64,000 bases of DNA from Acanthosepion pharaonis (taxonomy: Eukaryota > Mollusca > Cephalopoda > Sepiida > Sepiidae): the NCBI GenBank assembly GCA_903632075.3, contig CAHIKZ030000579.1:1-64000 (forward strand), read 5' to 3'. Below are positions 14,190 through 30,000 of this stretch, in pieces. The first letter of the stretch is position 1; every line of letters begins with the position of its first letter. The notes below the pieces were generated by a model that saw only the letters and a program-made list of their open reading frames with translations, was not told where the DNA came from and did not search any database. Made by a program: the position numbers and the translations under genes.

Positions 14190-17100
14190 CTTTATTTTTA
14201 AAATTTTTGGACACTAATCATAAATCTAAATATATTCATGCATTAATGTTCAAATTCTGAAATGTTACATCCTTCATTTTTACAAGAAAGATGTTTTTGA
14301 AAGGTAGTCACCTAATTCAAATTGCTTCTATGTTAAGCACATAGCAACACTTCAAATTTGAAATGCTAGATAAAACCAAAGTGAGATTACTTAAACTAAA
14401 ATACTATGTAAAAATTTATTGAGTTTAACTTAATTGAAATCCATCCTTGATATTGTTGGAACTTAAAAGAAAAACATCCTTTTTTATCATTTACAGCTTT
14501 AATAACAAAATATAACTTAGTTGTTTATTTGTGGCTTTTGCTGGTAACAGGTATACAAAAGGTCAGCATATTTAATATTTCTTTTCTATTCATTTTAGTA
14601 CAATGCTCATTATGGTCTTAAAGGTTTTATAATGTCTATATGATAAATATTTAAAAAGTACAGATATAAAATTTAACAAAATGAATTTTTGATGTTGCAG
14701 AAACCAATGCAAGAAATGGTATAAATTAGATAATATAAACGTGCAATTGTAATTTTAGTAAATTGTTTTTTATTTTATCTTTTGAATATAGTACAAAGGA
14801 GTTGGGCTCTGATGGTTTTAGTGACTATGATGATGACATGGAAGAGGAGGAGGATGAAGATGATGATGATTATGAGGATGAAGATGATGATGATGGTGGA
14901 GATGAGGAGGAGGAGGAGGAGGATGAAGAAGAAGATAATGAAGAAGAAAGGGATGAAACCATGAAACCAGACAAGGGAGAAGAAAAAGATATCCAAAGTT
15001 TTTCTAAACTTGGTATTGTGAATGAAATGACCCAGGGAAAAGCAGTGCAGTGTCAATTGGGTGAGTATTTTGACAAGCATTTGTTTGCTTCTGTGTGACC
15101 TGATGTACACTCAGGAGACACAGGTTGGTAACAGTTTAAAACAGATATAATTAATGATCCATATTTATATTCAGATCACGTGTGATGATCTGACTTTGGT
15201 TTTGGCATCCTTTGTAAAGATGTGAATCCAACTCTCTCTGTACCAAGTCCAATTTTTATTTTAAAAAGACTTAAATATACTCACACATACACAAAAAGAA
15301 TTTGAAGGTGTTTAAGAAATATGAGGTGAGGTAAAAACTGACCATTTGAAATTCAAAGTAGCCATTAAATAAGAAAAAACCTGATGCAATAATAAGCAGT
15401 GAAACTTTTCATTCCTTCTACAATGGAGAGAAAAATTATTAGAATCTCATTTTAGCCAGAGAAATCAGGAGGTGCTGAAAAGTGTTTAGCCCCTAAGAAG
15501 CTCCTTTCCTACAAAAATGTGTTTGGCTATTGGTTCAGGCAGAGGACTTTTCAGCACCCTCTTTGTAATTGCTAATACCAAAATTTTAGTAGATATGTTT
15601 TTCTACTCTGAAGTATTGGAGACATTTTCAGTATTTTGTATTCATCATCTGTTATTACAAGATCTTACTCTCTTTGTGGAACGTCCATAGCTTTTTAAGA
15701 AAAATTGTAAATCATATTACAATAAACTTAAATAGGTTTGAAGTGTTAATGAAAATGTTGTCAGTGAATCCTCATTTAAATATACTCTATATATAGAAAA
15801 ATCTGCAATGTTATTGGTCCTGACATCTTGGCCTTGGTCAATTTCCCGCTGTTGTAATGTAGCTTCACTGTGGGTTTTTTCTATCGCTATTTTCATGACA
15901 ATTGTTATACTGAGTTTCTCTCTTTGGTATTTACTCTTTATTAATTTAAGCATACTACTAGATTGGCGACAAGGTCTTGTTTTACAATTGAAATGCACTT
16001 CTTGCTTGTGGAACTCTTTCAGCTTCTTGTTTTCCAGTCAAATTTGATCTTCAATAATGTAAATGTCAATCATTATCTTCTGTCTTCTGAATTCCTGTTT
16101 TATTATTCTCTCTCCTTAATGTTTTCTTTTTCTCATATTCTCTCACACTTAGTAACCCATCGTGTCTTAATGGCTTTATTGCCTTGCTTGGGGTGAAATG
16201 ATTAAAAAAAATTCCCAATTTGTTTTCCAAAAAGTACCTTGTAAAATAATTGAGGTGAAAATGACTCTCATTGTCTTATTCCTTTTTCAATCTTTATTTT
16301 ATCTACATCTTTGTGCTTAGAATTATTAAACTGTTATCATATATATTTCCAACAGCTTTATATAGGGTAAAATTGACTCTGTGAAATTTCTAATTCAAAT
16401 GACTTTATAGTCACACAAAATCTTACTTATTATTTTATATTGGATCGGTTTTATTTTTCAACCGATTTCAAAACTTCACAGGACTACTTTAAAATTACCT
16501 TTATGGTTCTTTAATTGTTTTTCAAAATCCTTTTTTAAGAGACATTGAAATCTTATTCCTTTAATAATTTTGTTTCATATTTTATTCAATTTTGCTGTTT
16601 AGTTTGGGTTTGAAATTGTAAAAAAACAAAAACCCTGTTTTATAAATTTAATCCTTCAAACTGATTGTTCTGAATACAAAAATGATAATTCTTTTTTATA
16701 AAATAAAAATAAAATAATTTTTACTAAATTCAAAATTGTTTTAATTAAGGCTACTAAATGAATAAATTTGGTTCTAATTAATCAAATAAGTTAATATTTT
16801 TTTATTAAAAAATATTGTATATTTAATTATGAATCTACAAGCAAAATATGCAATTTTTTTAAATTTTTCTAATTTTGTAGATAAAAGAATTAAAAATCCA
16901 TTTACTAAATAAAATAAAATTAATAATGTTTCAATTTTTGTTTGAGTTTAGGTTTTTTAAAAAAAAAACTAATTTTTCAATCTTTAATCTTTTTCAATTT
17001 CTTTTTGAGATACTTGAATAAAAAAATCTTAAATAAATAAATTGTTAATGTCTATATTCTTATAAAAATATTGTTCTGACATTTTTTCAGATAAAAAAGT

Positions 17101-19684
17101 TTAACATTTTTTGTTGTCAATTCTTCAGGAAAAAAAATCTATAAGTTCAGTTTCCATGTTATGTTAATATCAAAATTCAAAAAATAGCTTTCATCATCAT
17201 CCTTCAACCTCCCTGGGGTTGTTTGGTACTCCAGTAACAACCCCTTGCTTGGTCCTGCATTGCTGTCCACAGATCCCCAATGTCCAACCCAGAGTCCTGA
17301 GCCATGGTATCTGGCAAAAGTCTACTTTTGCAAGAAGACACCTCCAGAAGGATGCCATTAAAGATGAGACAACCTCCCTATCCGATCGGTGGCTGTGCTG
17401 TAATTGCTTTTCTTTGAGATTAAGAAAGGTTGGTCTCAGTTCTCCATAAGTTGTGTTAAGCGCTGCATGGGATCTCCAACTGATGTTCTTGATTTTTCTA
17501 AGCAGATTTGTATATGTTCCATTCAGTCGTCTTTCAAGACTAGCAGATAATGTCCAAATTTCTGATCCATGCAGTAGCACTGGTACAGTCAATGTTCAAA
17601 ATGTTTAGACTTTTAAAGAGGATGGAAAGTTGGAGCACCAAATTTTGTGAAGTAGCTTTCAAACGATACAAATTGCACAGGGTGTATACAGTAATAATGG
17701 AGTAAAAAAAAAAAAAACGCCCTTTATGCACAAGTTTTTTTTCTCACCCTGCTCATAAGTTAAATTTTGCCACTCTATGACTGATATAATTTTATATTAT
17801 GGATTTAGTTTGTCTTTGAGAGAATAAGTATCCAAGAGAGATGTTGAACGTAGCCTGTGGTAAAAATGGATTTTTTTATAGACTACAACTGGAAATTGTA
17901 GTGACTTCTCAAAAATTGCTTCAGTCAAAATAAAAATTTTAATTTTCCAAGTCACTCACAATTCAAATCTCGATTGTCTCCCCTGAATATTATTCAAATA
18001 TCGATTGTCTCCCCTGAATATTATCTTCATGCATTTGTTGGTTGTTTTTATTGCAGGTTTGCTGGATAACTTTTTAGAAGCAAGGATCAAAATTCAGAGG
18101 GTTCTTGCTTCCATGAATCAAATCCCACAACCAGACACTTGGAATGATTTTATGACAGAAGGAGGAAACAAATTCTCTTCGACTGTCAGTAAGGGTATGT
18201 ATTTGCAAGTATTCATTTAAAGTTAAGATTATTTAATGAATTAAAATTTCCTGAAATTATTGATGAGCTTTATAATTAAAATATATTCTGAATAATTATT
18301 ATGACTTCATCTAAAACATTTCTCTCACACTAATCAAATATTTAAAATGGATCCTTTGTGTATTTAGTCCTGTATATGACAAACTATTTTCGGCAACAAG
18401 ACCTCTGACTAGGAGATTGAAGTTTTGAGGAACCTGGATCCAGTTTTTAATTGCTTTTGTTCTCAGGTCTACCCTGACCTGGGGTGGTAGTACCTGTTAG
18501 GGTCCCAGTTATAGGCTAATAATGACATAGCAAAACACTATGAAAGTATAAAAATACATTTTAATATTAAAAATACCAGCCTATTTTCTATAAAAAAAAA
18601 AAAAAAAAAATGGATTTTCATACTTTTATAGGGGCAAAACAAGGTAAAATATTGAAAAATGATTGTTTTATCATCTGAACAAAATATCAAGGAAATTTTT
18701 AATCTGAACCCCATGAAACTAGGTATTTTCTGAAAGCAAAGAATATGTTCTTACATGTAAAAGTAAAATTGGCTGGTGAAACTGACACAAACCTTTTTTT
18801 CAGAGGGGGTAAAATGTGAAAAAATGGTGAAAAAACTAAAATTTTCCCCAATAACAGGAAATTGACCATTATTTTATTTATTTATTTTTTTTTTTGAAAA
18901 TCAGAAAGTCTAAATCATAATGAAACAATTTCAGGCTTAAAAATTGATAACAAAATTCCCAGGGTGCCAGGATCAAAAATAAGGCAAAATTTTCAAAAAT
19001 TTAAATCTATTATTTGGTGAATTATCAGTCTTAATTCCATGAAAGTAGGTATATTCTGAAAGAATTCTTTCATTTAAAAGTAAAATTGGCTGGTGTAAAT
19101 GACTCAAAAATAAGGGAATAAAATGTGAAAAAAATAGTGAAAATTTTTCCAATTTTTTTTTTTTTTTTTTTTTTTCACATTTTGGAAAAAAAAAAATCCC
19201 CCAATAACGGAAAATTAACTATTTTTTTTTTTTTTTATATAATCAGAAAACCTAAATCATAACCAAACTATTTCAGGCTTAAAATTGAGTCTGAAACAAA
19301 CAAAAAAAATCCCAGGGTGTCAAAAATAATGCAAAATCTTCAAAAACCCATTATCTGGCAGAGAAACAAAAACAATTTATCTTTCTTTTAAATATCATAA
19401 AGTTTAATTTTTCCTGATTTAGAAAAAAAGATTTAACGCCTTCATTTTTTTTTTTTTTTTTTAACATATCCACTGTTTTATTTTAAAAAAAAAATAAATA
19501 AACACAGTTGTACTTTTATTTCATAATTTATCAGTGAGGAGTTATAAATACCACGTTAATAGAAAGCATAAACAGAGAAAAAAACCTGGCATCATACAGG
19601 CATTGGGTTCTGTGAAATGGATAAAAATGGTGGGTGTATGAATAATTTCAACATTGACTCTCTGTATGTATGTATGTATGTATG

Positions 19685-19744
<60 letters not shown>

Positions 19745-22700
19745 TTTAAGAGGTTAATGTGCATTGTAATAGGGTAACAAACTTTAGTGTTGCTTCCCAG
19801 GGTGTGGCAAAACACTAGCTATGCCATTGTTTTTTTTCTGCTGCATGTCCTTCGTATTTCCTATTGTCAGTTCAGATAGCAGTTTTTTCTATTCAATGAT
19901 GTTCACACCAACTTAAAGAGAAAGGATTGAAGTTTGAAAAAAAAATTGTCTTGAAGTGAAAAAAAACTTTTTTTCATAAAAAAAAAGAAAAAAAAAGTGA
20001 TTTTTCTCAGAAAATTGGCCATAATTTCTTATTGCTAACTGTTGAGTGACATTTTCCACAGCCAAATTGAAGATTAATTACCAGTGAATAATTCTATGTG
20101 CAAACAATAGCTGTCTGGATTCAATAACATGCCTGGAAAATGCCTAGAAGGTAACTGATTGTTCAAAAAATTGTTGCACATGATTGTGTTTTCTGCAGTC
20201 AGTTTCCATTGCTTCATCTTAATGTTGTCATTTTCTGACAGCCAGGTCATCGAGGATTCAGAAAAACACTTTCTATGAGGGGTTTAATGTTACTGACAAA
20301 TAGGAATTTTTGCTGAATATTTCGTCCAGATGCTATGTTGGATTTTTCTATATGACAAAATCCAGCACTTTAAACAGCTGTGATAATTTCATTTAATGTG
20401 TGAATTACCATGACTTCTTGGGGAAAAAAGTGAAGTAGTTTTCTGTTGCCTTCCTTACAGTTTGGAATTCAGAGATGTTTTTCTAGAGAAGCCAATCTCC
20501 CCTGCTATTTAACCCCTACCTGGAGGTGGGCATAGGAGTGTGAAAGTAAATGCAACTGACTAGGCCAGAATTTGAACTCTGTTTGCCAGTTCCACTTTCT
20601 GTGCTAATAATTGTTACACTACCGACAATTCTATCTTTTTGTGGCAGAGCTCTTAAATTGAAAAAAATCTTTATTCTTCTTCACTAGTAATTTTGATATG
20701 ATACAGATATCTGAAGTTACATAGCAAAAAAGTGAAAGATGTCTTCCACAAACCAAGCACAGTATTAAGACATCAGGAAATATCATTAGAAATAAAGAGT
20801 ACTGAACTGCTATGCATTATCTAATCTCCTGTATTACAGTGAATGCTGGGAAATTTCTTCACAGGTGAAGAATATTTGAACCAACAGATGTAACATTAAC
20901 AATAAATACTAGGGAGAAATGAGAAAAATAGGAACGATAATCTTATAACGCATACAATTAGAAAGAGATAGTTGAACTCAAAGAAAATTTAACTCACAGG
21001 ACATATTGAAAGCAAAATAAGCAAGTGGACATTAAACTATTTAATGAGTTTATGTGAATGGATAGCAGAGCTAGGGCAATATGAAGAGAATGGGTGTGGT
21101 TTGCTACAATGTGCATGGTATGAAACTAAGGAATGCAGTTCATCTGAACACTTTCTATGGAAATAGGGATAAAGGCTTGCAATGTTTTGTCTGTTAGAAA
21201 GATGTTGGGTGGAAAATAATTCATCACCCACAAGAAAAACTGAAAAGTGAAGACTGGTCAGCTTCTATCCATATATGGCAGCAGTACTCCATTTTTGGCC
21301 TGATTACAAGAGCCAGATAGAGCTGAAAATTAAGTACTGTATAAATGGGCAGTAGCTGACCAGTCTTCACTTCCCAGTCTTAATAAGAGTCCAAAAACGT
21401 CTCCACATCCTTGTTGTTGATGAATTATTTTCCATGAAAACTGTTAAGATAAACTACATTCTTTAAGGTAGAGGATAGCAGGAGTCATGTACTGATTGGA
21501 GAGGTACTGGGAACTGACCATTTTCCCAGCATCTTAGATTGTATGTTATGAGTTCCACTTGAAATCTGGTTTGAGCTTAAGTCCCATTACATGATCAAGG
21601 CAGGGGGCCTTCCCTGAGAGAATGCCCCTTTATCACAAAAATTCAGGATTTGTCTTTGTGATGGTAGAATGTCACCATGTTGACTAAAACAAAATGGCTG
21701 TGTTTTTGCTTTACTTAAACTGATTGTCTTTATAAATGCTCTGCAAAATACATTGGATTTATAAATGAGAGCTGATCAAAATATTTCTTTGCATTTCTGT
21801 ATAATCTGCTTTCAGTTCAAGGTTCACTCTGCAACTTGCTGAACTCCTTGGTGGAACTCCAGACCACAGTTCTGATGAAGAATCCCCAAACTCAACACAT
21901 CGTAACTGGAGAAAAAGCCAAAGAAGAGTAAGTGAATTGTACCATTCCATACTTCCCACTTCCTCTCGTTTTTTCCCCCCACCCCATACATTGCAGAAGA
22001 TTTAACAATGTGGTTAGCTATTGTTACTCATTACAAATTCATAACAACATTGATTGCATGTGATCATGGCAAAATAGTCTTTATTAAAAATTAGTATTTT
22101 GTAATGACTAGTTCAGCACTTTCTGCAAGATAATCAAACTTCAAATTGTTTGTCTGTTTCAAATACTACATTTATTAGAAAATGTATTCAGTTTAAATAC
22201 GGTGAGGGGCAGTCATAAAAATGCTTGTCTCGTTAGATTACTTACAACTGAGTAGTGAGTTTAATCCTCACTTGATGTTATATACTTATGGGCCTTGTGT
22301 CACATCTAATCTATGCTCAGTAAATCAGGAGTCATAAAAATGACTTCAAACGGCTGTACATTTAAAAATTTTTTTTTTTATTACAGAATAATTTCTGAAA
22401 AGTTAAAAATCTTATAATTCTCTTTTTTTTTTCTCTTTCTCTCTCTCTCTCTCTAACTTTATAATTTTATTGTGCAGTCACAGGAGAAGTGTAGTCCATA
22501 TTGAGTGGGAGGAGAATTTATTCCAATGTCTTTATTTTAAAATTGGTCAAATTGTGCGTGCATGTACATACATTAAATTTCACAACACATACGTTATATA
22601 CCTTATTTTGAATGTGCAAAATCGCACACCGACTGCGTGTGATTGACAGTGAATCGACTTTTATTTTATAGATTGTAAAAATTTTCTTAAATAATCACGG

Positions 22701-23952
22701 CAGCCATATTCTCAAGCAAGGGAGGTAACTAACGATTTTTGTTATTACTTTTACAAGATTTTCACTTTATTTTTACCCTTTATTCAGGGATAGTGACGAG
22801 GAGATCTTCAGTGATTTGGAAGATGAAGATGATTCTGGAAGCAGAGAAAAACAAAATAAGTTGAATACAGAAATGAAAAGAAAACTTACCATTGATGAAT
22901 TTCCAATGTTTGTTGCTAAGAGAGCAAAAACATTTGAGTCTTACAGGTGAGATTGAAGCTTATGACTTGTTGCAATAAACTGCACTCATTTTTAAGTGAT
23001 TTATTATAAACAAAATTTCAACTTTTACTTGAGATTTCAAATAAATTGTTTAGAAATGAACAATTATAATTGTAAAGCATCCATTTCTAAGTTTAAATTT
23101 TTATCTAAGTTTTTAATTGTAAGTTTAAAAATAGAAACTCCTTATGACACCTTTATGCTAAGAAGAGAATTAAAAAATTTATTAAATTCAATTTTTATCT
23201 GATATTAATTCATTTTGATGAAAATTCTTATATCATCTATACCTATCATACTGCTTGTTTTTTTATAGTCAACCTTACACCTTTCTACCAATGATCAGTG
23301 TAGTATCTGTGCTCAATTCCCAGTTGTTTTTTGACTGAGAAACCTACATAATATTAAAGAGGAAAGAATTGAGGGTGGGAGGAAAGAGGGTATGAAGGAA
23401 TAAAGGCTGGAGGTAAGAAAACTAGAGAAAAATGAAAACCAGGTGATTTTTTTTTTTTTTTATATAAAATGTATGTATTCTGTTCAGCTTCTTCAGGTCA
23501 GAAGAAGCGAACTGAAATACACCACATTCAGTGAAATGTGACATCTATAAGCTTTTACACTTTGTCTTATCATCCACTTTTGTTTTGGACACATCCTACA
23601 AACATGAGCACACACGCACACACATATATATATATTATACTTATTTTTAAAAAAAATATGATTCCTTCCCTACATAAGAGTTCTCATGTTTCAAAGACAA
23701 GAGCTGAAAACCTTAATATAATTATTAAAATTGAGTTAAAGTATCAAGCCCTGTTTCATCCTCAAGCAAAAATTTAGGAATAACCAATCTTGAAATTTAC
23801 GCATCTTTATAAGCATGTTCATTCGCAAAATTAATTACTATAGAAAATGATTATAATTTAAGCTTTACTTTTGTATGGAGCACTGTTTTTAAAATAAAAA
23901 CAAAAATACTAAAGAACTCCGGATTATTTACCTAATGTGTTCTTTCCTATTT

Positions 23953-24017
<65 letters not shown>

Positions 24018-26989
24018 TAACCAAAAATATTCTTGCCATCTTTTCATTTTTATGTCATGTGGGAAGAAGAGATTGCTGCTATGCAGATGAGTGTCATGTG
24101 CCAGGAAAGTGGTGCGTGTGTGTGTGGGAGGAGTCATTGATCTTGACCGATGCAGATGTGCCCCATGTACATATATCAATCATAGCTTGAGCAGCAGTGA
24201 GGAAATGTTGAAGTAGTTCATTTAGGTTTGCCTACTTTTTGACTTTAAGGTGGGATTGTCTGCAGCCGTATCAAATTGCCTAATAGATCAAGCCTTTGGG
24301 GATAATACTGTGAGTAAATGCACTGCCAGTTATTGGTTCCAGTTGTTTAGGTCGGGAGATCTCTTTGTAATGAGCCCCTCAGTGGTTGGCCACAGGTCCT
24401 GGTTTCTGGGTTTCTGATGAAACAGTCTTCACCTGCACCGCATAGAGAAGGCGTATGAGTTGAGCAAGTGGGTGCCTCACACAATTTTGGAAGCTAGCAA
24501 GCAACAATAAAAGACAACCTACTTTCTCAGTACTGCAATGTACACATATTTGATCGAGTCACTCATCAACGACAAAAAGTGGTACTGTATGGCACTCCCA
24601 AGTGTGCCCTATGCCTCATGCCACAAGACCACATCTATATGCATGCAAGCTCATGCTCTGTATCTAGTGGACTAGTTGACTACTATGTGCTGCTACCAAC
24701 GAGCCAAACCATTACTGCAGGCCTGTACTTGCAGCAGTTGGAATGTGTGCAACAGGAAGCAGGAGCAGCCAGTATTAGTTAATTGCAAGGGTGTACTGTT
24801 CCTCCATGATAATACCAGCTTTGTGGGTGGCCAGGGATTCTATATAGTGACTTGGCTGGGAGACACTGTGCCATCCACCTCACTCTTCAGACTTTGCACC
24901 AACAGATTACAACCTCTTCCATTCCCTGGGAAACCACCTTCATAGGAAATCTTTTGTAAATGAGGCAGACTTGTGGCAGGCACTCGCAGACATCTTTGCA
25001 TCCAAGGTACCTGATTTTTACTGTTGAGGCATTGTGTAGCTGGAGGCACATTGACAAAAGGTTCTGGATGGCATTGGGGATTATTTTGAGAATTAATGGT
25101 ATGTCAAATTTGCTGTATACCTTTTTTTTTTTCTTATAAGAAATGTCAAGGATTTTTTTTTGGTAACTGTGTGTGTGCATGTATGTATGTATGTGTGCAT
25201 GTGTGTGCATGTATGTATGTATGTGTGCGTGTGTGTGCATGCATGTATGTATGTGTGCATGTATGTGTGTGCATGCATGTATGTATGTGTGCATGTATGT
25301 GTGTGCATGCATGTATGTATGTGTGCATGTATGTGTGTGCATGTATGTATGTATGTGTGTGCATGTATGTATGTATGTGTGTGTGTGCATGTATGTATGT
25401 GTGTGTGTATGTATGTATATATGTATGTATTGTTGTATCTGAAAAATGCTATTAGAAATGAGTTATTGTTTTTAGAGCATGCAGTAGCAACGCTGAGTTT
25501 GATTTTAAATTTTACAATTGTGCGTTCTTGTACAAATATGGTGATAAGTGAATTCTTTTTTACTGGTAAATTTTCTGTCAATACATATATTTTCGTTGTC
25601 CTCTTATTACTGAGAGTAAAAATAAGAACAAAATCTATTCCATACCTGAAGATGTCTGTAGGAACAGACGAAAGCTTGTAGTAAAAATAAGAACTAATGC
25701 AACAGAAATTTATAAAAACAAGGATCGTTTCATTCATAACAGGTTCGGGGTTTTTGTATATTATTTGAATTGTTTGCGACGATGGATTTCTCGCCAATTA
25801 AATCATTAACCTTTTGTATTTGTTTTTTGTATGAATAATTCATGAATAATATATATATTTGTATTGATATAAGTTTGTGACCCTGGGTTTCATGCTTTTG
25901 CAATCACCAGACAAACTGGTTTATTTTAAAAAAAAAATTGATCAATTTATGCTTGTTTGACTATATTTAGTGATGGGAGGGGGAATTTCCTTCTGTGATT
26001 GTTTGGGATGCTACTCTCATATGCATAGGCAAACATATATACAGGTGTATGCATCTTAGTTCACATAAATGCTCCCATATAAACAATCCAAGGCCAGGTA
26101 CAGATACACATCTATCTGTTCGGGCATACATACATATGCAATTTTCATTCTATTTCAGTGTTGGGATCGTAGCTTTTTATGTGTAGCAATGTTCCTTTCA
26201 ATAAGGAACAGGTAGGGGGGTGTTCTTGACACTTTTCAGATCTACTGTCTGTGTCATCAGAGAAACTTACCCTTCCTCACTAGTTCTATCACTGATATTG
26301 AGTGCTTACTAATAAGTACTGCACATACAAAATAAAATATATAAGTAAAAGGTTTGTTCCTTTGTTGATTGATGTTACATTTAGCATCCTGACTCCAGAG
26401 TTTCATGGACGGTACTTTCGAAAATCACTTCGTTCACTTGTCAGGGTTATCAGCAATTGATTGCTTATACTTCTTGATTTTTCTTTTCTTTTTTTTTTAT
26501 ATGCACTTTCAATGGTGTGAGCTGCTTTTTTTTTTTTTTTTTTTTTTAAAAACATTTTTATAATGATATTAATGCTATCTATCCATATATGTAAAATTAT
26601 ATAATTCACTGTATATCAAATGAATAATTTCTGCAAATAAAGTGCTCAATAGTTATCTAGAACAATAATTATTGAATCAGGAATAATAAATACCTTTTGG
26701 GTGTAAACAGATTTTTGTAATTTCTCATTCATCAGGTCTTTGGACAAGAATGATTGTATTGATTACGCAATGTCTGTTTTATTTATAAATTATTTATTAT
26801 TATAAAATAGTTATTCTGTAATCAGTACATTCATTCTTATCTGAAGTCCTGGTGATTGAGAAATCATGAAACTTAGTTGAAATCTGATAAGTATTGTGAG
26901 CTTTATTATTGCTGATTCATATATATATATATATATATATATGATCCGCTTAGGTGAAACCTTGGTAGGTTTGTCTGGATCTCTAATTT

Positions 26990-27043
<54 letters not shown>

Positions 27044-30000
27044 TTTTTGTTGTGATCCTTTCATGTTCATGAATTCATTTCTTGGTAACCTTAGAAAATT
27101 AAGAAAAATACCAAAATTTTCCGTCAAATAGTTTTTATTTTCAGGTACTTTCAATCTCATCTGAGACCATCCAATTACTATGATGATGCTAACAAAAAAG
27201 CTTACATTTCATTTGGCTGAGCATAGTTCAATATCTCAGCATTTAAAGGAACACTCATGCCCACACTAATAGATTAGACAGATATTAGTTCAAAATACAT
27301 CTATATTACATAAAAGCAATAATAATCAAAAACTAAAAATCCTTGAAGCCCTTTATATAAGAATTAAAACCCAAAATAAAGTCAACTATGAGTATAGCAA
27401 CAAGTCCAGTCCTTAAATGCTTATTAAGAAAAAAAACCCCCAAAAACATATATATGAGCAAAAATGGAAAAGTTACTTCCCTTCTACTGAGGGGGTGTGG
27501 AACCAAAACGTGAACTGTGAAATCTAGAATGCTGCATAAGCAGTAAAAATGAACAGTTGAAATGTTTTGAATCGTTTTGGGGTGGCAGTTCATATTTTAT
27601 ATGGGGATTGTTGTTTTTAAAAAAGAAAATTGATTTTGTTTTGTCTTTAAAATATCAATATCATCCTGGGTATGATGATAGACTACATCCACGTCCTGGG
27701 TAAGACGATAAACTAGGTCCAGCAGCAAGGCCTCTGATCAGGAGGTTTTGATGAGTGTGGAACCACCTCTTAATTGCTGATATTCCTGGGTCCACACTAA
27801 CCTGAGGTGGTAGCACCTGTTAGGGTCCTAGCTATGAGCAAATAGTAAACTGGAGTAAAAACACTATAAAAGTGTAAAAATAGGTTTTAATACCAGAAAT
27901 ATTTTGTGAAAAAAATTTATTACCAGCAATAAATTTTTGAAGAAGAAAAAAAACTAACTATTACCAGCAATACTTTTTTGAAAAAATATAACCAACAATG
28001 TTTTTAAAAAAAAAATATTACCAGCAATACTTTTTTGAAAAAAAAAAAAAAATATTACCAGCAATACTTTTTGAAAAAAAAAAAAAAAAAAAAATATTAC
28101 CAGCAATTCTTTTTTGACAAAACAAAATATTACCAGCAATAAAAATTTTGTCAGCATTAAATAACCCATTGAGGCTTATATTCCATAAACCAAACCAAAC
28201 TGAAATAAGGAGAAAAAAATCAGTATTATAATTTTTTTTTTTTTTTTTTTTTTTGATAAATACTTAGATGTGAATATTTAGATTATAATTCTACCTTTTG
28301 TAACTTGAAGTAATTTGTATGGATGTGCACGTGTGTGTTTTTTTACCTTTTCTTTTATATGCAAAATTCATAATTTTTCACGCACTGTATATCTGTATTT
28401 ATTTATTTTGAATTAAAAAACTGTATTTAGCCCTGGCAAAACACATACTATACAGCCATGTAAACGGTTATGCAGTTCACAATTATAATGTGGTTGTGAA
28501 CTCTTATGATCGTGATCAGTTGATGGACATAGGTAGCTTAAAATTCCACCCTCTCTAGGTAGGATTTAGCTGGTCTATTAAAATGCTTTAATTAATGTTT
28601 GATATTTCTTCTCAGAAATTCTACAATCCAGAAATGGGATGACAAGACAAAATTATCATCTGGGAAGATCAGCAGTAAGTCGTTCAGTGCACTTGATCAG
28701 TCGGCCATGAAACAAGTGAAACAGGTAAATAATCAACACCTGATTGTTGATAAGATTTAATCATTGTTGCGAAATTTTGTTCAGTTAATTTTATAACTTA
28801 TTTTTATACTGTTTGTAGTCTTTTATTGTACTGAATTCTACATTCTCATCTATTGAAGAATAGTAGGGTAGACTGGTTTCTTTAGCTTTGGTTGTACAGG
28901 TTCTTGCTGCAGTACCATTTAACTCGGTACAGTTTTTTTATTTAACTTAGTTTTGGCACGAAGCCCTTCAGTGACAATTGAACACTTTACACAGTGGTAA
29001 TGGTTGACCATACTAGTTCATTAACCATTACTCCACACTGAGATGTCCTTTGTTATTTACTAAGCCTAGTTTATTTTATTACAAGACCACAAGTAAGGGG
29101 TATTCAGTGAGAGTCTAAATTACTACTAATGATGTACACTTGTTCACCATTGCACCATGTTGAGCTTTTTCTTATTGTTGTTGTGTTTTTTTTTTTTTAA
29201 CCCACCCCAGGCAAGGTGATAATACTACTAAGATGCAAGGGGTTACTGGGAGTTAAAGAGAATGTGAAGACATTAATGAGGTAAAAGGACAATAAAAGAA
29301 GATTCAGAAAGATAAAAGATGGTGATTTAACATTTAAAAAAAAAAAAAATTTGAAGATTATAGGTAGCAGGGAAGCAAGAAACTGGGAGAGAGTTCCACA
29401 GGCAAGAAGTGCAAGAGAAGAAACTATTAGAATAGAACTTATGGTTACATTTGGTAATTTCAACAGTAAAATGGTGAAACCTAGTTGCCATTCTAGTAGT
29501 ATACTTAAATTAATACAGACGAGGTACGAAGGAAGAGAGCTTATCAGAACAACTGCCATGAAAATATTTATAGAAAAGATAGAGAGAAGTCATGTCATGA
29601 CAGTGGGAAAGTGACTGAAGTCAAGATGCCAAGTCAGAATCGATAAAATATTTGTACTGTGTTAAGTAAAATCCCATTCTATTTTATATACAGTTCGACC
29701 GGAAAAAAATAAGCTATGAACAGCTACTGAATGTTAGAAAAAAAAAGAATTTGTCACAGATGACTCACAATAGTTTGTTACAATTTATTTTCCCAGAATG
29801 CAAGTGATTTACTGTGGAAATAAAATTAATATATATTTATTGCAATACTTCATGAGCTTCTGATGCTTAGCTATGATTAATTAATGATGAACATGTCATT
29901 TTTGTTTATGATCGATTTCATCGCGATTCTTTTGTTAAGCTTGGAGAGTAATTATACATTCTTATTGCTCAAAGTAGAGTCCAGTAGTGTTATAAAAACC

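Noticed and set aside
14029..14260. Small ORFs with Tyr-Ile repeats (also at 41710, 49093, 53151, 57263, 58156)
   Set aside because: They are (TA)n microsatellites in the TAT-ATA frame.
14775..15110. Minus-strand ORF rich in Ile/Phe/Leu opposite exon 4
   Set aside because: It is the antisense shadow of the acidic GAT/GAG codon tract.
25093..25797. Long open frames on both strands rich in His/Thr or Cys/Val/Met
   Set aside because: They are translations of the TG/CATG/TATG microsatellite; every frame is open because the repeat lacks stops.
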